The translations under genes were made by a program, and so were the position numbers. From DASRBO01 sp035653595 (lineage in GTDB: Bacteria > Actinomycetota > Acidimicrobiia > Acidimicrobiales > JAJPHE01): a stretch of 19,028 bases of DNA. Shown here piece after piece: positions 13,608 to 19,028 of the stretch. Numbering within the stretch: the first letter of the stretch is position 1; every line of letters starts with the position of its first letter. Below the pieces are notes generated by a model. It saw only the letters and a program-made list of their open reading frames with translations. It was not told where the DNA came from and ran no database searches. Location of the stretch: positions 1 to 19,028 of the forward strand of contig DASRBO010000167.1 of NCBI GenBank assembly GCA_035653595.1, read 5' to 3'.

Positions 13608-14111
13608 ATGCCCCAGCCCGAGTTCGTCCCCGTCCGCACCACCGATGAGGTCCGTCCCGTCGAGCGGCTGCCACCGCCCAAACGCTGGCGGCCGGACCGG
13701 CCGGGCGAGATCCGCTCGCCGGGCCAGCCCACCGGGCCCGGCCTGGGCACCCCCGGCCCCGACCAGGGCTACGCCCTGCGCCTGGCCCACCTGTTCCAGG
13801 ACCGCCTCCGCCTAGTCGAGGGCGAGGACGAACACGACGTGGTCGCCGGCTGCGTCGCCGTCGCCATGCGCCGGGCCGCCCTGTTCGGTCGGGCCCCGAT
13901 GGGCCCCGACCTCGAGCTGGCCTTCGGCCTGTTCGGCTTCCTGGGCGAGGCGCCGGCGGATCTGGTCGAGTTCCGCCGCCAGCTCTTCTCCGGAGCCGGC
14001 CACCACTACTGGGACCAGCGGGTGATCGCCGACCTGGTTCCCGACGAGACCCTCCGCCGGCGCCCGGACCAGATGGCCGGGGCCGACTGGCGCAGCCTGA
14101 TCAGCCAGTAG
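13608..14111 (+). CDS. Conserved-looking protein of unknown function
   Basis: A 167-residue soluble protein that I do not recognise. It has a Pro/Arg-rich, probably disordered first 50 residues ending in GLGTPGPDQGYALRLAHLF, then a mostly helical region with LVEGEDEHDVVAGCVAVAMRRAALFGRAPMGPDLELAFGLFGFLG, and a C-terminal segment HHYWDQRVIADLVPDETLRRRPDQMAGADWRSL. There is no signal peptide, membrane helix, or clear catalytic motif. The ATG at 13608 lies 12 bases after cimA, so it probably belongs to the leuB-ilvE-cimA transcript. Codon use and GC match its neighbours, which supports a real gene. A role linked to branched-chain metabolism is guilt by association only. Confidence 0.7.
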   Translation: MPQPEFVPVRTTDEVRPVERLPPPKRWRPDRPGEIRSPGQPTGPGLGTPGPDQGYALRLAHLFQDRLRLVEGEDEHDVVAGCVAVAMRRAALFGRAPMGPDLELAFGLFGFLGEAPADLVEFRRQLFSGAGHHYWDQRVIADLVPDETLRRRPDQMAGADWRSLISQ

Positions 14112-14132
14112 GTATCCCCGGCCCGAGCCCTC

Positions 14133-15320
14133 TCAGCTGCGGGGCACCTCCGACCAGGGCCGGTCCTTGTCGACCCTGACGTCGCCGGGCAGGCCCAGGA
14201 CCCGTTCACCGAGGATGTTGCGCATCACCTCGGAGGTGCCGCCCTCGATCGAGTTGGCCCGGGTCCGGAGGAAGAACTTCTGCATGTCCTGGCCGGAGCC
14301 GCCTGCCTCCTCCGGGCGCACCATCTCGTAGCTGGAGTACAGCATCCCCTCGGGGCCGAGCAGGTCCACGCAGAAGCTGGAGATGCGCTGGTTGAGCTCG
14401 GCGAAGGCGAGCTTTCCGGTCGAGCCCTCGGGGCCGGGGTTGCCCAGGCTGCGCAGCTGGGCCGCCCGCAGGTTGGTGAGCCGGGCCGCCTCGGCCTCGA
14501 TCCACAGCCGGATCAGCTTGTCCCGCAGCGCCGGGTCGGACAGGCCCCGCCGCCTCCAGATCCGGACCGCCTCGCCTATGAGCCCGGATTCGCGTTCGGA
14601 GGTGGATCCACCGATAGCCACCCGCTCGTTCATCAGGGTGGTGAGGGCGACGCCCCAGCCGGCGCCGACGTCGCCCAGGCGCTCGGCGTCGGGGATGCGG
14701 ACATCGGTCAGGTAGACCTCGTTGAACTCGGCCTCCCCGGTCATCTGGCGCAGGGGCCGCACCTCCACGCCGGGGGCGTGCATGTCGATGACGAAGTAGG
14801 TCAGGCCGCGGTGCTTGGGGGCCTCGGGGTTGGTCCGGGCGACCAGCAGCCCGCGCCGGGCCTGGTGGGCCAGGGTGGTCCACACCTTCTGGCCGTTCAC
14901 CACCCATTCCTCACCGTCCCGCACCGCCCTGGTGGCGAGGCTGGCGACGTCCGAGCCGGCACCGGGCTCGGAGAACAGCTGGCACCAGATCTCCTCGCAG
15001 GTGAAGAGGGGCCGGAGATATCGGCTCTTCTGGTCGTCGCTGCCGTGGGTGAGGACCGTGGGGGCGGCCATGCCGACGCCGATGGGGTTGCGGGCCATGT
15101 TGTGGGGCGCACCGGCCCGGTCCAGCGCCTCCATGACCGTGGCCTGGTGGCCCGGGCTCACCCCCAGACCGCCGTATCCGACGGGGAAGTGGACCCAGGC
15201 CAGACCGAGGTCGAACTGGGCTCCCAGGAACCCGATCGGGTCGGCCACGTCGTGGTCGGACAGGAGCCGGTCGAGGGCCTCCCTGACCAGCTGAGCCTCG
15301 CTGGCAACTGTCGTCGTCAT
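14133..15320 (-). CDS. Acyl-CoA dehydrogenase (FadE-like)
   Basis: A 395-residue FAD enzyme of the acyl-CoA dehydrogenase superfamily, alpha-beta oxidation of acyl-CoA thioesters with electrons passed to ETF. Features in order are the N-terminal helical domain with HFPVGYGGLGVSPGHQ, the FAD-contacting strand QLFSEPGAGSDVASLATRAVRDGEEWVVNGQKVWTT, and the C-terminal helical domain ending NSIEGGTSEVMRNILGERVLGLP, where Glu359 is at the position of the catalytic base in several family members. The length is normal. The ATG at 15320 is chosen over an upstream in-frame start because TAGCCT (minus strand, 15329-15334) lies eight bases upstream. It is divergent from a second acyl-CoA dehydrogenase. 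Substrate chain length is not predictable. Confidence 0.9.
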   Translation of the reverse strand: MTTTVASEAQLVREALDRLLSDHDVADPIGFLGAQFDLGLAWVHFPVGYGGLGVSPGHQATVMEALDRAGAPHNMARNPIGVGMAAPTVLTHGSDDQKSRYLRPLFTCEEIWCQLFSEPGAGSDVASLATRAVRDGEEWVVNGQKVWTTLAHQARRGLLVARTNPEAPKHRGLTYFVIDMHAPGVEVRPLRQMTGEAEFNEVYLTDVRIPDAERLGDVGAGWGVALTTLMNERVAIGGSTSERESGLIGEAVRIWRRRGLSDPALRDKLIRLWIEAEAARLTNLRAAQLRSLGNPGPEGSTGKLAFAELNQRISSFCVDLLGPEGMLYSSYEMVRPEEAGGSGQDMQKFFLRTRANSIEGGTSEVMRNILGERVLGLPGDVRVDKDRPWSEVPRS

Positions 15321-15328
15321 GACCGCCC

Positions 15329-15334
15329 AGGCTA
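15329..15334 (-). promoter_or_regulatory. -10 element of the minus-strand acyl-CoA dehydrogenase
   Basis: TAGCCT on the minus strand ends eight bases before the ATG at 15320. The same hexamer precedes gltX. No Shine-Dalgarno separates it from the start. Confidence 0.45.
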
Positions 15335-15379
15335 CCGGGCGGCCCTCCGCCCTCCCGTCCGGGGGGGAGCGCCCCATGA

Positions 15380-15385
15380 GAGACT
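15380..15385 (+). promoter_or_regulatory. Possible -10 element of the plus-strand acyl-CoA dehydrogenase
   Basis: GAGACT keeps the second A and final T of TANNNT and ends seven bases before the ATG at 15393. It is weaker than the other leaderless-style sites in the window. Confidence 0.3.
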
Positions 15386-15392
15386 TGGGCCC

Positions 15393-16538
15393 ATGCCGGC
15401 GTTGTCCCTGTCCGAGGAGCAGCTCGAGTTCCGCCGGACGATGCGGCAGTTCTGCCTCGAGCGCATCGCCCCCCGGGCGGCGGAAGTGGACCGCAGCGGC
15501 CAGTTCCCATGGGACAGCTTCAAGGACTGCGTGGCCATGGAACTGCCCGCTCTGGGGATTCCCGCCGAGTACGGCGGGGCCGGGGCCGATCTGGTCACCC
15601 AGGCTGTCATGGTGGAGGAGGTGGCCCGGGTCTGCGGCTCCACCAGCCTGGCCCTGCTCATCTCCAAGCTGGGGATGATCCCGGTCATGGAGTATGGATC
15701 GGAGGAGCTCAAGCGCCGGTACCTGCCCAAGGTCGCCGCCGGCCAGTTCCAGGCCAGCTACTGCCTCTCCGAGGCCGACGCCGGATCCGACGTGGCCTCA
15801 ATGCGCACCCGGGCAGTTAGGGACGGAGACAGCTACGTCCTAAACGGCACCAAGCACTGGATCACCAACGCCGGCATATCGGACACCTACACCGTCTTCG
15901 CCAGGACCAACCCGGAGGCCGGCCATCGGGGCATCTCCGCCTTCGTGGTCGAGGCGGAGTGGGGGGTCAGGGTGGCCAAGCTGGAGGACAAGCTGGGCAT
16001 GCGGGGCAGCCCGACCGGCGAGGTCGTCTTCGACGGGGTGAGGGTGCCCGTAGCCAACCGGATCGGCGAGGAGGGCCAGGGCTTCTACATCGCCATGGCC
16101 ACCCTGGACCGGTCCCGCCCGACTATCGGGGCCCAGGCCGTCGGGCTGGCCCAGGGCGCCTTCGACGTGGCCACCGATTACGTCCTCCAGCGCCGGCAGT
16201 TCGGCCATCCGGTGGCGGAGTTCCAGGGGATCCGGTTCATGGTGGCCGACATGGCGACCCGCATAGAGGCGGCCCGGGGCCTGGTCTACCGGGCCTGCTC
16301 GATCGTCGACGAAGGGGACCCGCGGGGGGAGCTGAGCCTGCTCGGGGCCATGGCCAAGTGCTTCGCCTCCGACACCGCCATGGCCGTCACCGTCGACGCC
16401 GTGCAGCTGCTCGGCGGGTCCGGCTACACGAGGGACTACGCCGCCGAGCGCTTCATGCGGGACGCCAAGGTGACCCAGATCTACGAGGGCACCAACCAGG
16501 TGCAGCGCGTCGTCATCGCCAAGCGGCTGCTGGGCTGA
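15393..16538 (+). CDS. Acyl-CoA dehydrogenase (short/medium-chain type)
   Basis: A 381-residue FAD-dependent dehydrogenase of the SCAD/butyryl-CoA group. It has LSLSEEQLEFRRTMRQFCLERIAPRAAEVD at the start, YCLSEADAGSDVASMRTRAVRDGDSYVLNGTKHWITN for FAD and substrate binding, KLGMRGSPTGEVVFDGVRVP, QRRQFGHPVAEFQGIRFMVADMA, and the C-terminal QLLGGSGYTRDYAAERFMRDAKVTQIYEGTNQVQR, with Glu365 as the expected catalytic base. The length fits the family. The ATG at 15393 gives a canonical N-terminus. It is divergent from the acyl-CoA dehydrogenase at 14133-15320, with 72 bases between them. A role in fatty-acid or branched-chain acyl-CoA oxidation is plausible; the neighbourhood does not settle it. 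Confidence 0.93.
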   Translation: MPALSLSEEQLEFRRTMRQFCLERIAPRAAEVDRSGQFPWDSFKDCVAMELPALGIPAEYGGAGADLVTQAVMVEEVARVCGSTSLALLISKLGMIPVMEYGSEELKRRYLPKVAAGQFQASYCLSEADAGSDVASMRTRAVRDGDSYVLNGTKHWITNAGISDTYTVFARTNPEAGHRGISAFVVEAEWGVRVAKLEDKLGMRGSPTGEVVFDGVRVPVANRIGEEGQGFYIAMATLDRSRPTIGAQAVGLAQGAFDVATDYVLQRRQFGHPVAEFQGIRFMVADMATRIEAARGLVYRACSIVDEGDPRGELSLLGAMAKCFASDTAMAVTVDAVQLLGGSGYTRDYAAERFMRDAKVTQIYEGTNQVQRVVIAKRLLG

Positions 16539-16545
16539 GGCCCGG

Positions 16546-16551
16546 TAGCCT
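16546..16551 (+). promoter_or_regulatory. -10 element of gltX
   Basis: TAGCCT lies in the 19-base gap after the acyl-CoA dehydrogenase stop and ends six bases before the ATG at 16558. This fits a separate leaderless gltX transcript. Confidence 0.5.
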
Positions 16552-16557
16552 GCGGTG

Positions 16558-17964
16558 ATGGCCGGCCCCCGCGTCCGCTTCGCCCCGTCGCCCACGGGCT
16601 ATTTCCATGTGGGCAGCGCCCGGACCGCCCTCTACAACTGGCTTTTCGCCCGGCGCTCGAGGGGGACCTTCATCCTCCGCATCGAGGACACCGACGAGGC
16701 CCGCAACGCCCCCGAGTGGGTCGACGGGATCCTGTCGGCCATGGCCTGGCTCGGCCTCGACTGGGACGAGGGCCCCTACTTCCAGTCCGACAACGCCGCC
16801 CACCACCGCCAGGCGGCCGAGCGGCTCCACGCCGCCGGCCTGGCCTACTACTGCGACTGCACCCGCGACCAGGTCCAGGACAGGACGAAGGCCCGGGGCG
16901 TGCCCGGATACGACGGCTACTGCGCCGGGCGCGGTCTGGGGCCCGGGCCGGGGCGGGCCCTGCGCTTCCGGGTGCCCGACGAAGGCCAGATCGTCGTGGA
17001 CGACGTGGTGCGGGGCAAGGTCACCTTCGAGAAGGCCTCCATCGAGGACTTCGTGATCCTCAAGTCCGACGGCCAGCCGCTGTTCCACCTGGCCAACGTG
17101 GTCGATGACATCGACATGCGGGTGAGCCACGTGATCAGGGCCGAGGAGCACCTGCCCAACACCCCCAAGGCCATCATGCTGTGGAGCGCCCTGTGCGACC
17201 GCGAGCCGCCGGTGTTCGCCCACCTGCCGGTGCTGGTGAACGAGAGGCGCCAGAAGCTCTCCAAGCGGCGGGACCCGGTGGCGGTGGAGGGCTACCGCGA
17301 CCAGGGCTTCCTGGCCGAGGCCATGCGCAACTATCTGGTGCTCCTGGGGTGGAGCCCGATGGACCGCGAGGTCCTATCACTGGACGAGATGGTGGTCGAG
17401 TTCAGGTTGGAGGACGTGAACAACTCGCCCGCGTTCTTCGACGTGACCAAGCTGCGCCACTTCAACGGCGAGTACATCAGGGCCATGCCGACCGCCCGGT
17501 TCGTCGACGCCTGCCAGCCTTGGCTGGAGAAGGGCCCGTGGCCGGCCGAGCGCTACGACCCGGACGCCTTCGTCCGCATGGCCCCCCTGGTGCAGGAGCG
17601 GGTCACCGTCCTCGGCGAGGTGCCCGACTGGGTCGACTTCCTCTTCCTCGACCGCCCGGTGACCGATCCGTCCGCCTGGGAGCGGGTGTCGGGCGCGGCG
17701 GGCGCCGCCGACATACTGCGCCAGGCGTCAGCCGGCCTGGCGACCTGTCCGTGGGACGCCGGCAGCATCCGGACCGTCATCGAGGAGGCCGGCGCCGCGG
17801 CCGGGCTCAAGCTGGCCAAGGCCCAGGCCCCCGTGCGGGTGGCGGTCACCGGCCGGACGGTGGGTCCTCCCCTGTTCGAGTCCATCGAGGTTCTCGGTCG
17901 CGACCGCACCCGGAGCCGCCTGGAAGAGGCCCTCTCGCGGCTGGGCGCTGAACCGGACCGTTGA
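16558..17964 (+). CDS. gltX: Glutamyl-tRNA synthetase
   Basis: A 468-residue class I synthetase that attaches glutamate to tRNA-Glu and, in organisms lacking GlnRS, also to tRNA-Gln. The Rossmann domain opens with VRFAPSPTGYFHVGSARTALYNWLFAR, in which HVGS (17-20) is the HIGH motif. KLSKR at 233-237 is the KMSKS motif. Cys99, Cys101 and Cys122 (YCDC and GYC) look like a zinc-knuckle site. The C-terminal anticodon-binding region runs from about 320 onward. The ATG at 16558 is preferred; the adjacent GTG at 16555 would add one residue. The stop overlaps the TTG of the next gene by four bases. tRNA-Gln and tRNA-Glu genes follow within one kilobase. Confidence 0.96.
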   Translation: MAGPRVRFAPSPTGYFHVGSARTALYNWLFARRSRGTFILRIEDTDEARNAPEWVDGILSAMAWLGLDWDEGPYFQSDNAAHHRQAAERLHAAGLAYYCDCTRDQVQDRTKARGVPGYDGYCAGRGLGPGPGRALRFRVPDEGQIVVDDVVRGKVTFEKASIEDFVILKSDGQPLFHLANVVDDIDMRVSHVIRAEEHLPNTPKAIMLWSALCDREPPVFAHLPVLVNERRQKLSKRRDPVAVEGYRDQGFLAEAMRNYLVLLGWSPMDREVLSLDEMVVEFRLEDVNNSPAFFDVTKLRHFNGEYIRAMPTARFVDACQPWLEKGPWPAERYDPDAFVRMAPLVQERVTVLGEVPDWVDFLFLDRPVTDPSAWERVSGAAGAADILRQASAGLATCPWDAGSIRTVIEEAGAAAGLKLAKAQAPVRVAVTGRTVGPPLFESIEVLGRDRTRSRLEEALSRLGAEPDR

Positions 17965-18623
17965 TCGGGCTGGGGTGCCTGTTCCGGTTGGTGACCCGGG
18001 GGGTCGCCCTGGTGCTGGCGGCCGCGGTGGCCTACCTGGCGGTGACCGCCGTCCAGGTCTACCAGGCGGCCGGGCGTGACCAGGCCGCCCCGGCCCAGGC
18101 GATCGTCGTGCTGGGGGCGGCCCAGTACAACGGCCGGCCCTCGGCCGACCTGACCGCCCGGCTCGACCACGCCCTCGACCTGTGGCAGCGCCAGTACGCC
18201 CCGCTGATCGCCGTCACCGGGGGCCGCCAGCCGGGGGACAACTACACCGAGGCCGGGGCCGGGGCCGTCTACCTCCACGAGAAGGGGGTGCCGACCGGCG
18301 CCATCCTCATCGACAGCACCGGCACCGACACCTGGCAGTCGCTGGAGTCCGCCGCCCGCCTGCTCAAGGCCGGGGGATCGGACCGGGTGATCCTCGTGTC
18401 CGACCCCTTCCACGACGCCCGCATCGCCGCCATGGCGTCCCAATTGGGCCTGCACCCCTTGGTCTCGCCCACCCGCACCTCTCCGATCCGGGGCACCTCG
18501 ACCATCCCGTACTACGCCAAGGAGACCTTCGACATGGCCGTGGGCCGGGTGGTCGGCTACGGGCGCCTGTCCAGGGTCTCCACCGCCTTCGGACGGGTGC
18601 GGGGCCGCCCCGGACTTCGGTAG
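17961..18623 (+). CDS. YdcF/ElyC-family (DUF218) membrane protein
   Basis: A 220-residue protein with an N-terminal membrane helix (about 12-34, LVTRGVALVLAAAVAYLAV) and a DUF218 domain: AIVVLGAAQYNGRPSADLTARLDHALDLW, IAVTGGRQPGDNYTEAGAGAVYL, DSTGTDTWQSLESAARLL and VILVSDPFHDARIAAMASQLGL. Relatives (SanA, ElyC, YdcF) act in envelope biogenesis or have uncharacterised nucleotide-binding roles. The domain has a conserved GxxxxxxxE pattern but no proven activity. The TTG start shares TTGA with the gltX stop, indicating coupling. The stop codon TAG forms the start of TAGCAT, a possible -10 for the tRNA-Gln gene. Confidence 0.85.
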   Translation: MIGLGCLFRLVTRGVALVLAAAVAYLAVTAVQVYQAAGRDQAAPAQAIVVLGAAQYNGRPSADLTARLDHALDLWQRQYAPLIAVTGGRQPGDNYTEAGAGAVYLHEKGVPTGAILIDSTGTDTWQSLESAARLLKAGGSDRVILVSDPFHDARIAAMASQLGLHPLVSPTRTSPIRGTSTIPYYAKETFDMAVGRVVGYGRLSRVSTAFGRVRGRPGLR

Positions 18624-18626
18624 CAT
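18621..18626 (+). promoter_or_regulatory. Possible -10 element of tRNA-Gln
   Basis: TAGCAT begins on the YdcF-family stop codon and ends 14 bases before the mature tRNA. No -35 is recognisable, so the tRNA could also be cut from the gltX transcript. Confidence 0.3.
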
Positions 18627-18640
18627 CGCCGGATACCCAT

Positions 18641-18715
18641 TCGGGGGTGGTGTAATCGGCAACACAGCAGGTTCTGGCCCTGCCATTGGGGGTTCGAGTC
18701 CTCCCCCCCGAGCCA
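18641..18715 (+). tRNA. tRNA-Gln (CTG)
   Basis: The cloverleaf closes fully: acceptor TCGGGGG/CCCCCGA, anticodon stem GCAGG/CCTGC around TTCTGGC (anticodon CTG, 18674-18676), and T arm GGGGG-TTCGAGT-CCTCC. The discriminator is G, and CCA (18713-18715) is encoded. The first pair is U1-A72, the feature that marks tRNA-Gln for the GatCAB amidotransferase in bacteria using the indirect route. Confidence 0.93.
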
Positions 18716-18887
18716 ATTCCCGCAGCCGGCCGCACGGCCTCCGGCATCCCTGCGTGCCTCACCGGAGCCGTCGGGCGGCAGGGAGGTCCCCCTGCGGCCC
18801 AGGTATGATTGGCGCCCGCGGTTCGGGTCCGGTTGACGATCGACGATCGTGCTCCTCCCGTTCAGCACCGACCCCCACAAGGGGCAC
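18716..18887 (+). promoter_or_regulatory. Gap between tRNA-Gln and tRNA-Glu with hairpins and a candidate promoter
   Basis: After tRNA-Gln come nested GGCC-rich inverted repeats around 18724-18744 (GGCC-GCAC-GGCC) and a 6-bp hairpin GCAGGG/CCCTGC (18778-18795), neither with a T-tract. TATGAT (18804-18809) is the best -10-like hexamer upstream of tRNA-Glu, without a clear -35. A 15-base odd palindrome, ACGATCG-A-CGATCGT, lies at 18836-18850. No open reading frame here looks like a gene. Confidence 0.4.
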
Positions 18888-18960
18888 GGCCCCATCGTCT
18901 AGAGGCCTAGGACACCACCCTCTCAAGGTGGCGACACGGGTTCGAATCCCGTTGGGGCTG
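18888..18960 (+). tRNA. tRNA-Glu (CTC)
   Basis: Acceptor GGCCCCA pairs with TGGGGCT (first pair G.U), the anticodon stem is CCACC/GGTGG around CTCTCAA (anticodon CTC, 18922-18924), and the T arm is ACGGG-TTCGAAT-CCCGT. The discriminator is G, followed by CAA, so CCA must be added after transcription, unlike the tRNA-Gln. The D arm GTCTAGAGGCCTAGGAC matches other bacterial tRNA-Glu genes. Confidence 0.93.
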
Positions 18961-18973
18961 CAAACCTGTCGTA

Positions 18974-19007
18974 CCTGGTGGGGGGCCAGAAATGGTCCTC
19001 TACCAGG
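18974..19007 (+). terminator. 15-bp hairpin with GAAA loop after tRNA-Glu
   Basis: CCTGGTGGGGGGCCA (18974-18988) pairs without a break with TGGTCCTCTACCAGG (18993-19007), including three G.U pairs, across a GAAA tetraloop. It starts 13 bases after the tRNA. No T-tract follows, so it may be a terminator, a processing signal or a structured RNA that continues beyond the window. Confidence 0.5.
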
Positions 19008-19028
19008 ACTTCCTCCGACGGTCTGGCC

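Noticed and set aside
18557..18895. A 112-residue minus-strand frame containing GGEDSNPQWQGQN, often annotated as a hypothetical protein
   Set aside because: It is the antisense translation of the tRNA-Gln gene and flanks, a common false gene call.

Overview
The window is about 19 kb of very GC-rich DNA, with dense short-gapped genes, GTG/TTG starts, a mycobacterial-type SerC and several start codons that sit only 6-9 bases downstream of a -10-like hexamer (leaderless style). This points to an actinobacterium. The CimA, SerC and LeuB types and the paired acyl-CoA dehydrogenases would fit an Acidimicrobiia-like lineage, but that placement is inference. Nearly everything is core metabolism. The only mobile-element trace is the C-terminal tail of an IS110-type transposase at the left edge.

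Layout. 3-110: transposase tail. 166-4079: serine and aminotransferase block, with serC (minus) divergent from aspC-serA (plus) across only 18 bases. 4167-6469: a membrane-anchored Ala/Pro/Lys-rich protein with a small conserved C-terminal domain (minus), then an EamA-type transporter overlapping a single-pass Mce-associated-like protein (plus). 6474-9237: leuCD (minus), divergent from an IclR-family regulator (plus) across a short region with a perfect inverted repeat. 9234-9716: greA (minus), whose stop overlaps the regulator's stop. 9780-13595: leuB-ilvE-cimA (plus), preceded by a promoter, a 15-codon leader peptide rich in Val and Ile codons, two hairpins (the second a good intrinsic terminator) and three perfect 18-bp tandem repeats. 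13608-14111: a protein I do not recognise. 14133-16538: two divergent acyl-CoA dehydrogenases. 16558-18623: gltX and a YdcF/DUF218 membrane protein. 18641-18960: tRNA-Gln(CTG) and tRNA-Glu(CTC), followed by a strong hairpin.

How the genes fit together. CimA makes citramalate from pyruvate and acetyl-CoA; LeuCD and LeuB can convert it to 2-oxobutyrate for isoleucine, and IlvE does the final transamination of branched-chain amino acids. No leuA is visible here. The leader peptide upstream of leuB has Ile and Val codons but no Leu codon, which fits an operon tuned to isoleucine/valine rather than leucine. SerA and SerC are steps one and two of serine synthesis. GltX lies beside tRNA-Glu and tRNA-Gln, the two tRNAs that a non-discriminating GluRS would charge.

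I see no CRISPR array, phage, secondary-metabolite or defence system. The most interesting signals are regulatory: the leuB leader, the tandem repeat beside it, the symmetric 18-base serC/aspC gap, and the inverted repeat between leuC and the IclR-type gene.
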